A DNA stretch of 55,669 bases. It comes from CAYJAZ01 sp964369185 (GTDB taxonomy: Bacteria > Desulfobacterota > Desulfovibrionia > Desulfovibrionales > Desulfovibrionaceae). Where the stretch lies: contig CAYJEN010000006.1 in the NCBI GenBank assembly GCA_964369185.1, forward strand, positions 1 to 55,669, read 5' to 3'. Below, one piece after another: positions 48,380 through 55,669 of this stretch. Below the pieces are notes generated by a model. It did not search any database, had not been told where the DNA came from, and saw only the letters and a list, made by a program, of their open reading frames with translations. The translations under genes were made by a program, and so were the position numbers. Position 1 is the stretch's first letter. Every line of letters begins with the position of its first letter.

Positions 48380-51199
48380 ATGACAAGCGACAATCAAGAA
48401 AATCAAATTCACGAAAACAAACAAACAGAGCAAAATACAAACGATAAGCCAGCGAGAAGACCTGGAAGACCACGAAAAAATCCACTAAAGCAAGAAGCTG
48501 TTGCAAATTTACAAGAAGAAAAAACAATTGTAAAATCAAAACGTCAACCCAAAATGGTAGAAAGTTCTGCACCAGAAACTGAAGTAAAAAAAACAAGACG
48601 TGGAAGAAAACCAGTAGAAAGTGCTGAAGTTGCTCCTGTTGTTTTGCCTGAAAATGAAAAAAAATCTGAAAAAACAAATGACTATCTTCTTGAAGAAAAA
48701 ATTTCAAGACCGCGTGGACGCAGAAAATCAATAGTTGAAAGTACCAATGAACAACAAAACTTAGAAGCTATTATTGATGCTGATGCTCCTAAAAAAAGAG
48801 GGCGTAAAGCTAAAGTTCAAGAAGAAAAAATTATAGAACAAACTTCTACTGGAAAAACAACAGAAAATATTGTTGAAAGTATTAGAAATGATTTTGAAAA
48901 TTCTGAGGAATTAAAATCTAAAACTCAGTCAACTCGTCGTGGACCTCGCTCACGTAAACCTGCGACTCAAGAAAAATCTGAAAACTATAAAGCACCTATA
49001 AGTGCTGAAAATAACTCTAATAATCCAGCTTTTTTTGAAGATGATAACTCACCAATTCAATTGTTGCCTACCCAACTAGCCGGAACACCTCAATATTCTC
49101 AAAATCCAAGACAAAAACCTAACAAAGGTTTGAGTAAAAACTTTTTTAAACGTGTGCCTTTTTCAAATCAGAATAAAAATAATCAATATAATTCTGAACA
49201 GATGCCTAATGGCAATACTCAAGAGATGTATCAATCACATGCGCCTTCGCGTCAAAAAAATCAAAAGCAAAATCATCACAGACAAAAACCATATTCTGAA
49301 CCTGCTTTTGATAATTCATCTGTAATTGCCGCAATTACCGGAAAAAGCCTTCACCAAGAAAGCTATTCATATCAAGATGATGTCCAAGAAGTGCAACCAA
49401 AACCACAAAATTTTAGGCAGCCAAATCAGCAAAAACTCCGTGCTCCACGCCCGGAACCTGTAATGGACGAAAACTCTCTTCTACAGCAAACATCAAGTCA
49501 GCAGCAGAGACAAAAAACCAAACGTCCAATTCGCAAGCAAAATACAGTACGAGAAGATTTTTCTGAAAAAGTAGGCAGACTTCCAACCTTTGCTGAAAAT
49601 GCACTAGAAAGTACTTATACTTATATTCCAGAAGTTGAATATATTCAACCACCTGTGAAAGAAAATAAGTCTAGACGTAAAAAATCAGCAGACGCTCAAG
49701 AAGCGAATAAAACGCACGACGCTTATCAAGAAAATAAAAGCGATATCAGTCGTCATAGTGAACAATTAAAGATGTTTGTATCTGTTCAGCCGGACGAACA
49801 AGTGGAAGTTGTTCTTACTGAAAATGGTACTGTTGTTGAGTATTTTGTTGAAATGACTCATCATGCAAAAATTCGCGGCAATATTTATAAAGCTACAATT
49901 CATAATGTAGACCCGAATCTACAAGCTGCGTTTGTGAACTTTGGTGCAGAAAAAAATGGATTTTTACAAATTGACGAAGTTCATCCGGATTACTACTTAA
50001 ATCCGCATATGCCGTCAAAAAACCATAGATTCCCATTAATTAGTAAAGTACTTAAACCGGGGCAAGAAGTTCTTGTTCAGATTGTGAAAGAGCCTACTGG
50101 AAGTAAAGGTGCTTTTTTGACAACTTGGATTTCTTTAGCCGGACGCTTTCTTGTGCTCACACCGGGACAAGAACAGTTTGGCGTGTCACGTAAAGTGATC
50201 GACCCAGAAGAACGAACTCGCCTACGTGCTATGCTTGACGGACTAAATCCCGGAAAAGATATGGGCGTGATTATCCGCACAGCTGCAGCGAATGCAACAC
50301 CTGAAGAACTTGAAGCTGACTTAGACTATCTTCAAAGATTATGGATAGATGTCGTACAAAGAGCGCAAAATGTAAATCCTATAACTCTTATTCATCAAGA
50401 AGTTGAGTTGACTCAAAGAGTTGTGCGTGATTACCTAAATGAAGATGTGAGAGAAATCTGGACTGATGATGAAAAAATGGCAGAATCAATCCATGAAATG
50501 GCAACACTTCTTTACCCGCAAAAGCGTAATATGGTTAAACTTTTTAAAGAACCAAGGCAGTCACTCCTTGAACGCTTTACTTTGCAAAAACAAATCAACG
50601 AAATCACTTCACGTGAAGTTCAGCTTCCAAGCGGTGGTAGAGTAGTTTTTGATCAAACCGAAGCCCTTATGGCGATTGATATTAACTCCGGTAAAACTCA
50701 GAACAAAGCTAATTTCCAAGCAATGGTTCTGCAAACAAATATTGAAGCGGCACAAGCAATTGCAAGACATTTGAGATTGCGTGATATTGGCGGTCAAATT
50801 GTTATAGACTTTATTGAATTGCGTGACAAAAGCACTATCAAAGAAGTTGAAAAAGCTTTTAAAGATAGCATGAAACCCGACAGAGCAAGATATGAAATCG
50901 GGCATATTTCATCTTTTGGTTTGCTTGAATTAGTGCGTCAACGTATTGGGTCTTCTGCAATTTCTATTTCAACAGAGCCATGCCCTCATTGTAAGGGAAC
51001 CGGTATTCGTAGAAATATGGAATGGCAAGCTCAAGATGCGCTAAAAGAAATCTCACGTAAGGCGAGAGCAGAAAAATCAATTAAATATGTATATTCTACT
51101 GATAAAGAACTTGCTTTATATCTTCTTAATCATAAAAGAGATCGTATAGCTGAGATTGAAGAAAGATTAAATATTCGTATTGAAATAAATTGCCACTAA
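48380..51199 (+). CDS. rne: RNase E/G-family endoribonuclease with long N-terminal disordered extension
   Basis: Endoribonuclease that starts mRNA decay and processes rRNA and tRNA. It has 939 residues. The catalytic half begins near residue 464 with KMFVSVQPDEQVEVVLTENG and an S1 domain, followed by MAIDINSGK, IVIDFIELRDK and the zinc-link CPHCKGTG (about residue 868). The first ~460 residues are low-complexity, rich in K, R, Q, N and P, with several AT-hook or RG-like motifs (PGRPRKNP, RRGRKPVE, RPRGRRKS, KRGRKAK). The RNA-binding scaffold thus lies at the N-terminus rather than at the C-terminus as in E. coli RNase E. AAGGATATAT precedes the ATG. Confidence 0.95.
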   Translation: MTSDNQENQIHENKQTEQNTNDKPARRPGRPRKNPLKQEAVANLQEEKTIVKSKRQPKMVESSAPETEVKKTRRGRKPVESAEVAPVVLPENEKKSEKTNDYLLEEKISRPRGRRKSIVESTNEQQNLEAIIDADAPKKRGRKAKVQEEKIIEQTSTGKTTENIVESIRNDFENSEELKSKTQSTRRGPRSRKPATQEKSENYKAPISAENNSNNPAFFEDDNSPIQLLPTQLAGTPQYSQNPRQKPNKGLSKNFFKRVPFSNQNKNNQYNSEQMPNGNTQEMYQSHAPSRQKNQKQNHHRQKPYSEPAFDNSSVIAAITGKSLHQESYSYQDDVQEVQPKPQNFRQPNQQKLRAPRPEPVMDENSLLQQTSSQQQRQKTKRPIRKQNTVREDFSEKVGRLPTFAENALESTYTYIPEVEYIQPPVKENKSRRKKSADAQEANKTHDAYQENKSDISRHSEQLKMFVSVQPDEQVEVVLTENGTVVEYFVEMTHHAKIRGNIYKATIHNVDPNLQAAFVNFGAEKNGFLQIDEVHPDYYLNPHMPSKNHRFPLISKVLKPGQEVLVQIVKEPTGSKGAFLTTWISLAGRFLVLTPGQEQFGVSRKVIDPEERTRLRAMLDGLNPGKDMGVIIRTAAANATPEELEADLDYLQRLWIDVVQRAQNVNPITLIHQEVELTQRVVRDYLNEDVREIWTDDEKMAESIHEMATLLYPQKRNMVKLFKEPRQSLLERFTLQKQINEITSREVQLPSGGRVVFDQTEALMAIDINSGKTQNKANFQAMVLQTNIEAAQAIARHLRLRDIGGQIVIDFIELRDKSTIKEVEKAFKDSMKPDRARYEIGHISSFGLLELVRQRIGSSAISISTEPCPHCKGTGIRRNMEWQAQDALKEISRKARAEKSIKYVYSTDKELALYLLNHKRDRIAEIEERLNIRIEINCH

Positions 51200-51211
51200 A
51201 CATATAAAACT

Positions 51212-51241
51212 AAAAAGGCAGATGAAAATTCTGCCTTTTTT
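51212..51241 (+). terminator. Terminator of the RNase gene, abutting queA
   Basis: 9-bp stem AAAGGCAGA/TCTGCCTTT (51214-51222 with 51230-51238) followed by T up to 51241. The first ATG of queA starts at 51242, directly after the T run. Confidence 0.85.
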
Positions 51242-52384
51242 ATGAAGAAAAAAATGATAGATAATAAAGATATACTCTTAAAAAGCTATGATTTCCATCT
51301 TCCGGAAAATCAAATAGCACAAGAACCTGCAAAAACAAGAGATTGCTCTAAATTATTGGTATTCAATAGAAAAAAGAATGAAATAGTTCATGCTCATTTT
51401 CATGAAATAGCAAAATATTTGCCCACATCACCTGATGATAAAAAACCTCTTTTTATTGCAAACAATTCAAAAGTTGTTCCAGCTAGACTTTTTGGATTAA
51501 GCCCACAACAAGGTAAAAGAGAGCTACTTCTTCTTACACCGCCTATTTTTCTTCAAGAAGAAGCAAACAAAAACAATAATTCATCTGCCGAAGCTCAAGT
51601 TCTTCTTAAGCCGTCTAAGTCAGCAAAAATTGGCTCAGAATGGATTATGGATGGTGGATTAAAAGTTGAAGTGCTTGAAAAATTTGAGTTTGGAAAGCAT
51701 AGAGTTCGCCTTACTTGGGAAGGTGATATCTGTGAACTATTTGAAAAAAATGGTCATCTTCCACTTCCTCCTTATATAAAGCGAGTTCTAAACTCTGAAG
51801 AAGATAAAAAAAGATATCAAACTATCTATGCAGACAAAGAAAAAGCAGGTTCTGTAGCAGCCCCAACTGCTGGATTACATTTTACACCGGAGTTGAAACA
51901 GGAACTACTAAATCAAGGTTGTTTGTGGGAAGAAGTTACTTTGCATGTTGGGTACGGAACTTTTATTCCGGTTCGCACCGATGATATTCGCGAACATCCT
52001 ATGCATTCGGAATACTTTGAACTCTCAACAAAAACAGTTCAAGCAGTAATAGAGGCAAAGAAAGAAAATCGTCCTGTTATTGCTGTTGGTACTACCTCGT
52101 GCAGAGTTTTGGAAGGTGCAGCTCAATTGTGGAATAATGCTGGTGGATTACCATTACCTGTTGAAGGAATGAAGGCTTCGACTAATATATTTATACATCC
52201 TCAATCGTCTCATAAAATTCAAATTGTTGATTCATTAATAACAAACTTTCATTTGCCGGAGTCATCTTTATTAATGTTAGTATCCGCATTGACAGGAAGA
52301 GAAACTATTTTAGATGTTTATAGTAATGCAGTAGAGAATAATTATCGCTTTTTCTCTTATGGTGATGCAATGCTTGTCATATAA
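51242..52384 (+). CDS. queA: S-adenosylmethionine:tRNA ribosyltransferase-isomerase
   Basis: Queuosine pathway enzyme: transfers and isomerises the ribosyl of SAM onto preQ1 at position 34 of tRNA. It has up to 380 residues. DFHLPENQIAQEPAKTRDCSKLLVFNR, IANNSKVVPARLFG, VAAPTAGLHFTPEL, THLHVGYGTFIPVR-type VTLHVGYGTFIPVR and TNFHLPESSLLMLVSALTGRE are diagnostic. A 15-residue N/S-rich insert (KNNNSSAEAQ) interrupts the region near residue 115. The ATG at 51242 touches the upstream terminator and has no ribosome site; the ATG at 51254 (GAAG upstream) is an alternative start. Confidence 0.95.
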   Translation: MKKKMIDNKDILLKSYDFHLPENQIAQEPAKTRDCSKLLVFNRKKNEIVHAHFHEIAKYLPTSPDDKKPLFIANNSKVVPARLFGLSPQQGKRELLLLTPPIFLQEEANKNNNSSAEAQVLLKPSKSAKIGSEWIMDGGLKVEVLEKFEFGKHRVRLTWEGDICELFEKNGHLPLPPYIKRVLNSEEDKKRYQTIYADKEKAGSVAAPTAGLHFTPELKQELLNQGCLWEEVTLHVGYGTFIPVRTDDIREHPMHSEYFELSTKTVQAVIEAKKENRPVIAVGTTSCRVLEGAAQLWNNAGGLPLPVEGMKASTNIFIHPQSSHKIQIVDSLITNFHLPESSLLMLVSALTGRETILDVYSNAVENNYRFFSYGDAMLVI

Positions 52385-52405
52385 TAGACTTTACAATATA
52401 TATTA

Positions 52406-52432
52406 GGGATTCCGTTTGGAATCCCTTTTTTT
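52406..52432 (+). terminator. Terminator of queA
   Basis: 8-bp stem GGGATTCC/GGAATCCC (52406-52413 with 52418-52425), loop GTTT, then seven T. It overlaps the region just beyond the convergent gene end at 52437. Confidence 0.92.
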
Positions 52433-52436
52433 ATAA

Positions 52437-52961
52437 CTATTCGGCTTCTTTTATGATTTCACCTTTTTCTAAAAGTATTGGATAGTCAGGATCATCAACA
52501 GTAATAATTGATTTCAGCTTGTTATTGAGAAAACCTTTATCATTTATTTCAGAGTCGACAATAATTGGAAATATATATCCATCAATATCTTTAATAGAGT
52601 TTAATTTTCTTGCTTGCAAAGCTGCTTCACTTTGATCTTTTGGGCTAATACACCAATTTGCTTCAACTAATGCACGAAGTTGACTTCTTGATATTTCTAT
52701 AGCTTTTTGATGACCTTTTGTAACTCCTCCAGAGATATTGAAGTTATGGAAGAAATAAGTATTTTGATAAGAACCTTTAATAACTTGTAACTTAACACAT
52801 AATTGTTCAAGTCCACTACTCCTACGAGTGAGTTCTAAGCTAGAGCCGACAGAATCTTTATGTGGAAAAACTATGCTAAGCTTCACAAATACTTTAGATT
52901 GTGTTGGAATGAGATGTATTGATGCTGATTGATAATTTGCAGAATTTAGGTCAAAAGTCAT
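52437..52961 (-). CDS. DUF669-like phage recombination/ssDNA-binding-type protein
   Basis: A 174-residue soluble protein. The segment VKLQVIKGSYQNTYFFHNFNISGG (about residues 55-79), followed by KAIEISRSQLRALVEANW and later IKDIDGYIFPIIVD, matches the layout of DUF669 proteins. These are phage proteins next to recombinases with a proposed single-stranded DNA-binding role. The assignment rests on pattern recognition, not a search. AAGGAG lies five bases before the ATG. It follows the 146-residue gene by 57 bases in the same direction and converges with queA. No recombinase, primase or helicase is adjacent. Confidence 0.6.
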   Translation of the reverse strand: MTFDLNSANYQSASIHLIPTQSKVFVKLSIVFPHKDSVGSSLELTRRSSGLEQLCVKLQVIKGSYQNTYFFHNFNISGGVTKGHQKAIEISRSQLRALVEANWCISPKDQSEAALQARKLNSIKDIDGYIFPIIVDSEINDKGFLNNKLKSIITVDDPDYPILLEKGEIIKEAE

Positions 52962-53018
52962 AAAATCTCCTTACGATTTCCTGTGATAGATTGCTACTGA
53001 GTAATAATTAGTAAAATA

Positions 53019-53459
53019 TTAAATTTTTTCAATTGATACTGAATAAGAAGTTTGTATAGTAAAAGAATTTAGAAGAGGTTCTTTAAATTTTTTAGGGGCA
53101 TAGTCAATAAAATTATCAAGTACTTGCTTAGAATTATGTTTATATTCCGTCTTAAATAATTTTGAAAATTGACTTTCACCTAAAATTGATTTTAGTCTAG
53201 AAAGTTTTTCTTGACTCCATTTTAAATTTTCACGTATAGAAACTTTAGCTGTTAATGCTAACTGACATGGTAGTGTAACGGTTTTTTTTCCTTCAGAAAA
53301 ATTTGCGAAAGTAATAATGTTTTCATGCAAATTCTTAAGTTTTAACTCAATTCTTTCCTTTTCTTGCTTTAGAAAATATGCTTCTTGAATAAGATGTGAT
53401 AAATGCTCACAGCCAATATCTCCAATATTTTCGGAAACAGACGCTTTGAATTTCTCCAT
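53019..53459 (-). CDS. Phage-type hypothetical protein, partner of the DUF669-like gene
   Basis: A 146-residue protein with an N-terminal coiled coil (LIQEAYFLKQEKERIELKLKNLHENI, about 23-48) and a C-terminal part (KWSQEKLSRLKSIL...FKTEYKHNSKQVLDNFIDYAPKKFKEPLLNSF...TSYSVSIEKI). The latter resembles small phage proteins found beside DUF669 genes. I cannot assign an activity. GAGGAGAAGATTA precedes the ATG. An inverted repeat 50 bases upstream is a candidate operator. Together with the next gene it looks like a remnant of a phage early operon. Confidence 0.6.
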   Translation of the reverse strand: MEKFKASVSENIGDIGCEHLSHLIQEAYFLKQEKERIELKLKNLHENIITFANFSEGKKTVTLPCQLALTAKVSIRENLKWSQEKLSRLKSILGESQFSKLFKTEYKHNSKQVLDNFIDYAPKKFKEPLLNSFTIQTSYSVSIEKI

Positions 53460-53507
53460 TAATCTTCTCCTCTATAGAAGTATTTATATGTATCGATTTC
53501 ACCTTTT

Positions 53508-53548
53508 TTTGCTAAATACAGAATTATAAAATATTATAATTTAGCAAA
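53508..53548. promoter_or_regulatory. Inverted repeat upstream of the phage-type pair
   Basis: TTTGCTAAAT-N21-ATTTAGCAAA, a perfect 10-bp inverted repeat flanking two TATAAT-like boxes on the minus strand. Position and symmetry suggest an operator over the promoter of the two leftward genes. Confidence 0.45.
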
Positions 53549-54272
53549 TATGCCAAATTGTGTTTTTATTTGCTTGATTGTTTTTTTATGAAAGAACAAC
53601 TTCGCTAAGTTAATTTGCGTAAGTTAAATAATAATCTTTAAAAAGCTTATAAAATAATGAAATGTAAATAATTAGCATAAGTAATCACAATAAAATAAGA
53701 TTTCTACTTCACTTTAATTTGCTTATAAAAGTAATTAAAAGAGATAAGAGTATTATGTTTTACAAAAAATAAAACCTAATATAAAAACGACTTAACTGTT
53801 TTATTGGGTAACTGTGTTAGTAATGCTATTGGCTTTGCTAATATTTTTACAAATCATTTATGAAAATGTTGTAATGAAATATTAGTCTGTTGAAAGAGGA
53901 ATTATGTGCTTACGCAACTGGTGTAGTCTGTTTCAACTTGAATTTGTTTATCAAATATAACAAAGCAAGTCAAGATTAATTTAGTGTATTTGATAAATTG
54001 CGTTTTGTAATTGAAAAATTTCAATTTCAGAGAAAATTAAATTTAGTCTTGCTTCTTTTCAAAAAGTATGCCAAAATAACTAAGTCTTTTCAAGAGAAAG
54101 TCTAGATACTGCCCTTGAGAGAAAATTTCTGGCTTTTTAAGTTTAGAAAAACTACTTAAATATACTGTATATTTTTCGTAAGTGAGATTCAGAATATTTT
54201 TGAAAATTCGGTTATAGTTTAAAGTCTTCAGAGTAATCAACCTAATATTAAGCATAATTATGAGATGAATTT
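53549..54272. other. AT-rich gap before rpoN: short ORF, inverted repeat, doubtful minus ORF
   Basis: About 720 bases without a firm gene. On the plus strand AGAGGAATT precedes an 18-residue ORF (53904-53960, starting MCLRNWCSLFQ). It overlaps the left arm of a perfect 11-bp inverted repeat TTTATCAAATA/TATTTGATAAA (53947-53957 with 53987-53997). A 70-codon minus-strand ORF at 54043-54255 lacks a ribosome site and is doubtful. No rpoN promoter with a good -35 was recognised. Confidence 0.3.
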
Positions 54273-55669
54273 ATGGCGTTAGAATTAAGACAACAACTGA
54301 AATTATCACAGCAACTTGTTATGACACAACAGTTGCAACAAGCCATCAATCTTTTACAGCTCTCACGCTTAGAGCTGGTTGATACGATTTCTAATGAATT
54401 GCTCGAAAATCCTTTTCTTGAAGAATACGTTGAAGAACATAATACTCAAATTGAACATGCTTCAAATGATAAAGTTGAAGAAAATGTCTATGATACTGAA
54501 GTTGCTAGTACTGCAGACTGGGAAGATTACCTCGGCGACTTGGCTAGTACTCCAAAACTTAGCACGCATAGAGAAAGTGAACTTCCTGAAGAAATGACTT
54601 CATTTGAAGCTCGATATGCAACAAAAACTTCACTAGAGTCACACCTAATGTGGCAATTGCATCTTGCAAACTTTACTGATGATGAAGTTCTAATCGGTGA
54701 AATGATTATAGGAAATATTGACGATAGAGGCTTTTTAGCTGCTGATATTGAAGAAATATGTACTGATGCAAATTGTAGTCCTGAACAAGCCGAGAAAATC
54801 CTAGATCAAATTCAAAAGTTTGATCCGGTTGGAGTTGCGGCACGCTCAGTTCAAGAGTCATTGCTGATTCAAATTAAAAATTTAAAATATGATCGTGATC
54901 CTATTCTAGTTGATCTTATTACTATACATCTTGAAGACTTAGAAGCTAAAAGATATAAGCCTCTTATGAAGAAATTCAAGATAGATGAAGAAGTTCTTTT
55001 TGAATATATTCAAATAATTAAATCGCTTGAACCAATGCCGGGAGCTAGTTACGGTGATTCTAACCATACATACGTTTCGCCGGATGCATATGTTTATAAA
55101 ATTGAAGATGAATTTGTAATTGTCCTAAATGATGATGGAATTCCACAGCTTCAATTAAGCGAGATGTATTCACAACTTCCAACAAATGCAATCCCACAAG
55201 AGCAAAAAGAATTTTTCTCTGAAAAACAAAAAGCTGCAACTTGGCTTATAAAAGCAATACATCAAAGACAAAAAACTTTGTATAAAGTTATTGAGTCAAT
55301 TATTAAATATCAAGAAGAATTTTTCTTAGAAGGTGTTACTAAGTTAAAACCACTTATATTAAAGACGGTTGCAGAAGATATTAGTATGCATGAATCTACA
55401 ATATCTCGTATCACAAGCAATAAATATGTAGCAACTCCACACGGTACTTATGAAATTAAATTCTTTTTTAACTCAGCACTTTCGCTTGAAAATGGTAATG
55501 AGGTTGGATCTGAAGCGGTTAAGGTTGCAATAAAAAAATATATTTCAGAAGAGAATCCAAAGTCACCATTATCTGATGAGCGTCTTTGTGAAATTCTCAA
55601 AAATGATCTTGGAATTGATATGGCACGTAGAACCGTTGCTAAGTATAGAACTGCTTTAAATATTCCATC
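54273..55669 (+). CDS. rpoN: RNA polymerase sigma-54 factor, last few residues cut by window edge
   Basis: Alternative sigma factor that binds -24/-12 promoters and needs an AAA+ activator. 465 codons are present. Region I is glutamine/leucine-rich (MALELRQQLKLSQQLVMTQQLQQAINLLQLSRLELVD), followed by an acidic region II, the core-binding and HTH regions (VAEDISMHESTISRITSNKYV is the sigma-54 HTH), and the RpoN box ARRTVAKYR at the very end. About ten residues are missing beyond the window. Three sigma-54 promoters are found in this same window. The usual downstream genes (hpf, PTS) lie outside. Confidence 0.97.
   Translation, partial: MALELRQQLKLSQQLVMTQQLQQAINLLQLSRLELVDTISNELLENPFLEEYVEEHNTQIEHASNDKVEENVYDTEVASTADWEDYLGDLASTPKLSTHRESELPEEMTSFEARYATKTSLESHLMWQLHLANFTDDEVLIGEMIIGNIDDRGFLAADIEEICTDANCSPEQAEKILDQIQKFDPVGVAARSVQESLLIQIKNLKYDRDPILVDLITIHLEDLEAKRYKPLMKKFKIDEEVLFEYIQIIKSLEPMPGASYGDSNHTYVSPDAYVYKIEDEFVIVLNDDGIPQLQLSEMYSQLPTNAIPQEQKEFFSEKQKAATWLIKAIHQRQKTLYKVIESIIKYQEEFFLEGVTKLKPLILKTVAEDISMHESTISRITSNKYVATPHGTYEIKFFFNSALSLENGNEVGSEAVKVAIKKYISEENPKSPLSDERLCEILKNDLGIDMARRTVAKYRTALNIP

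Noticed and set aside
53530..53575. Apparent sigma-54 site TTTGGCATATTTGC on the minus strand
   Set aside because: GG and GC are seven bases apart instead of ten, so sigma-54 could not recognise it.
54043..54255. 70-residue minus-strand ORF before rpoN
   Set aside because: No ribosome site, low-complexity K/L/I/F composition expected by chance in AT-rich DNA, and no recognised family.
1..55669. CRISPR array or insertion sequence
   Set aside because: No regularly spaced repeats and no transposase or integrase motif were seen on either strand.

Overview
The window looks like chromosomal DNA of a low-GC, flagellated, diderm, anaerobic bacterium, most likely a member of the Desulfovibrionaceae (Desulfovibrio/Lawsonia/Bilophila relatives). 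The clues are a B12-dependent class II ribonucleotide reductase, a siroheme-decarboxylase (AhbB-type) subunit of the alternative heme route, LPS synthesis (lpxC), a Pal lipoprotein, flagellin, sigma-54, and a Lap-type secretion locus like that known from Desulfovibrio. The assignment is inferred from gene content; no 16S rRNA is present. No IS element, CRISPR array or rRNA operon was seen.

Layout. 1-2642 holds ileS (3' end cut) with its own promoter. 2.7-4.3 kb holds a structured C-rich intergenic region, a small membrane protein behind a sigma-54 promoter and a DMT exporter. 4.6-8.4 kb carries nrdJ, tatA, a tandem-ACT protein and an XRE regulator. 8.4-9.6 kb is a glycosyltransferase. 9.7-18.2 kb is one leftward operon, TolC-type outer membrane protein > ABC exporter > HlyD adaptor > LapG protease > membrane receptor. 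It is a Lap-type adhesin system in which the LapD position is filled by a dCACHE-PAS protein with a degenerate HD-GYP domain. A tRNA-Arg(TCT) follows, then lpxC behind a near-perfect sigma-54 promoter, prmC, an HU/IHF protein and a HIT protein. 22-26.5 kb has a radical SAM protein, ahbB, a ThiS/MoaD-like protein, nadK and the NAD(P)HX repair enzyme. 26.6-30.5 kb has a GNAT, rpsB-tsf, an LPS-type glycosyltransferase and an iron-sulfur flavodoxin-like protein.

30.6-32.4 kb is a regulatory island: Rrf2 regulator plus AbiEii-like nucleotidyltransferase, divergent from a nitroreductase with a repeated GTAAC operator. 32.7-38.6 kb is a rightward cluster of disulfide oxidoreductase, CDP-alcohol phosphatidyltransferase and a four-gene YnjBCD-type ABC importer. 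Then come zupT, a flagellin with a sigma-54 promoter, truB-rpsO-pnp, pal, a phage-type S24 repressor, a small winged-helix protein, pgeF, a 5-formyl-THF cyclo-ligase, a large RNase E/G, queA, two phage-recombination-type genes, and rpoN running off the right end.

Themes. The cell surface dominates: Lap exporter, LPS, flagellin, Pal, Tat. Three sigma-54 promoters (flagellin, lpxC, small membrane protein) lie in the same window as rpoN. The best candidates for something new are the degenerate HD-GYP receptor in the Lap operon, sigma-54 control of lpxC, the Rrf2/AbiEii-like pair, and a possible C-rich regulatory RNA upstream of ileS. Short phage-like pieces (S24 repressor, winged-helix protein, DUF669-like pair) are scattered between housekeeping genes in the last 11 kb.
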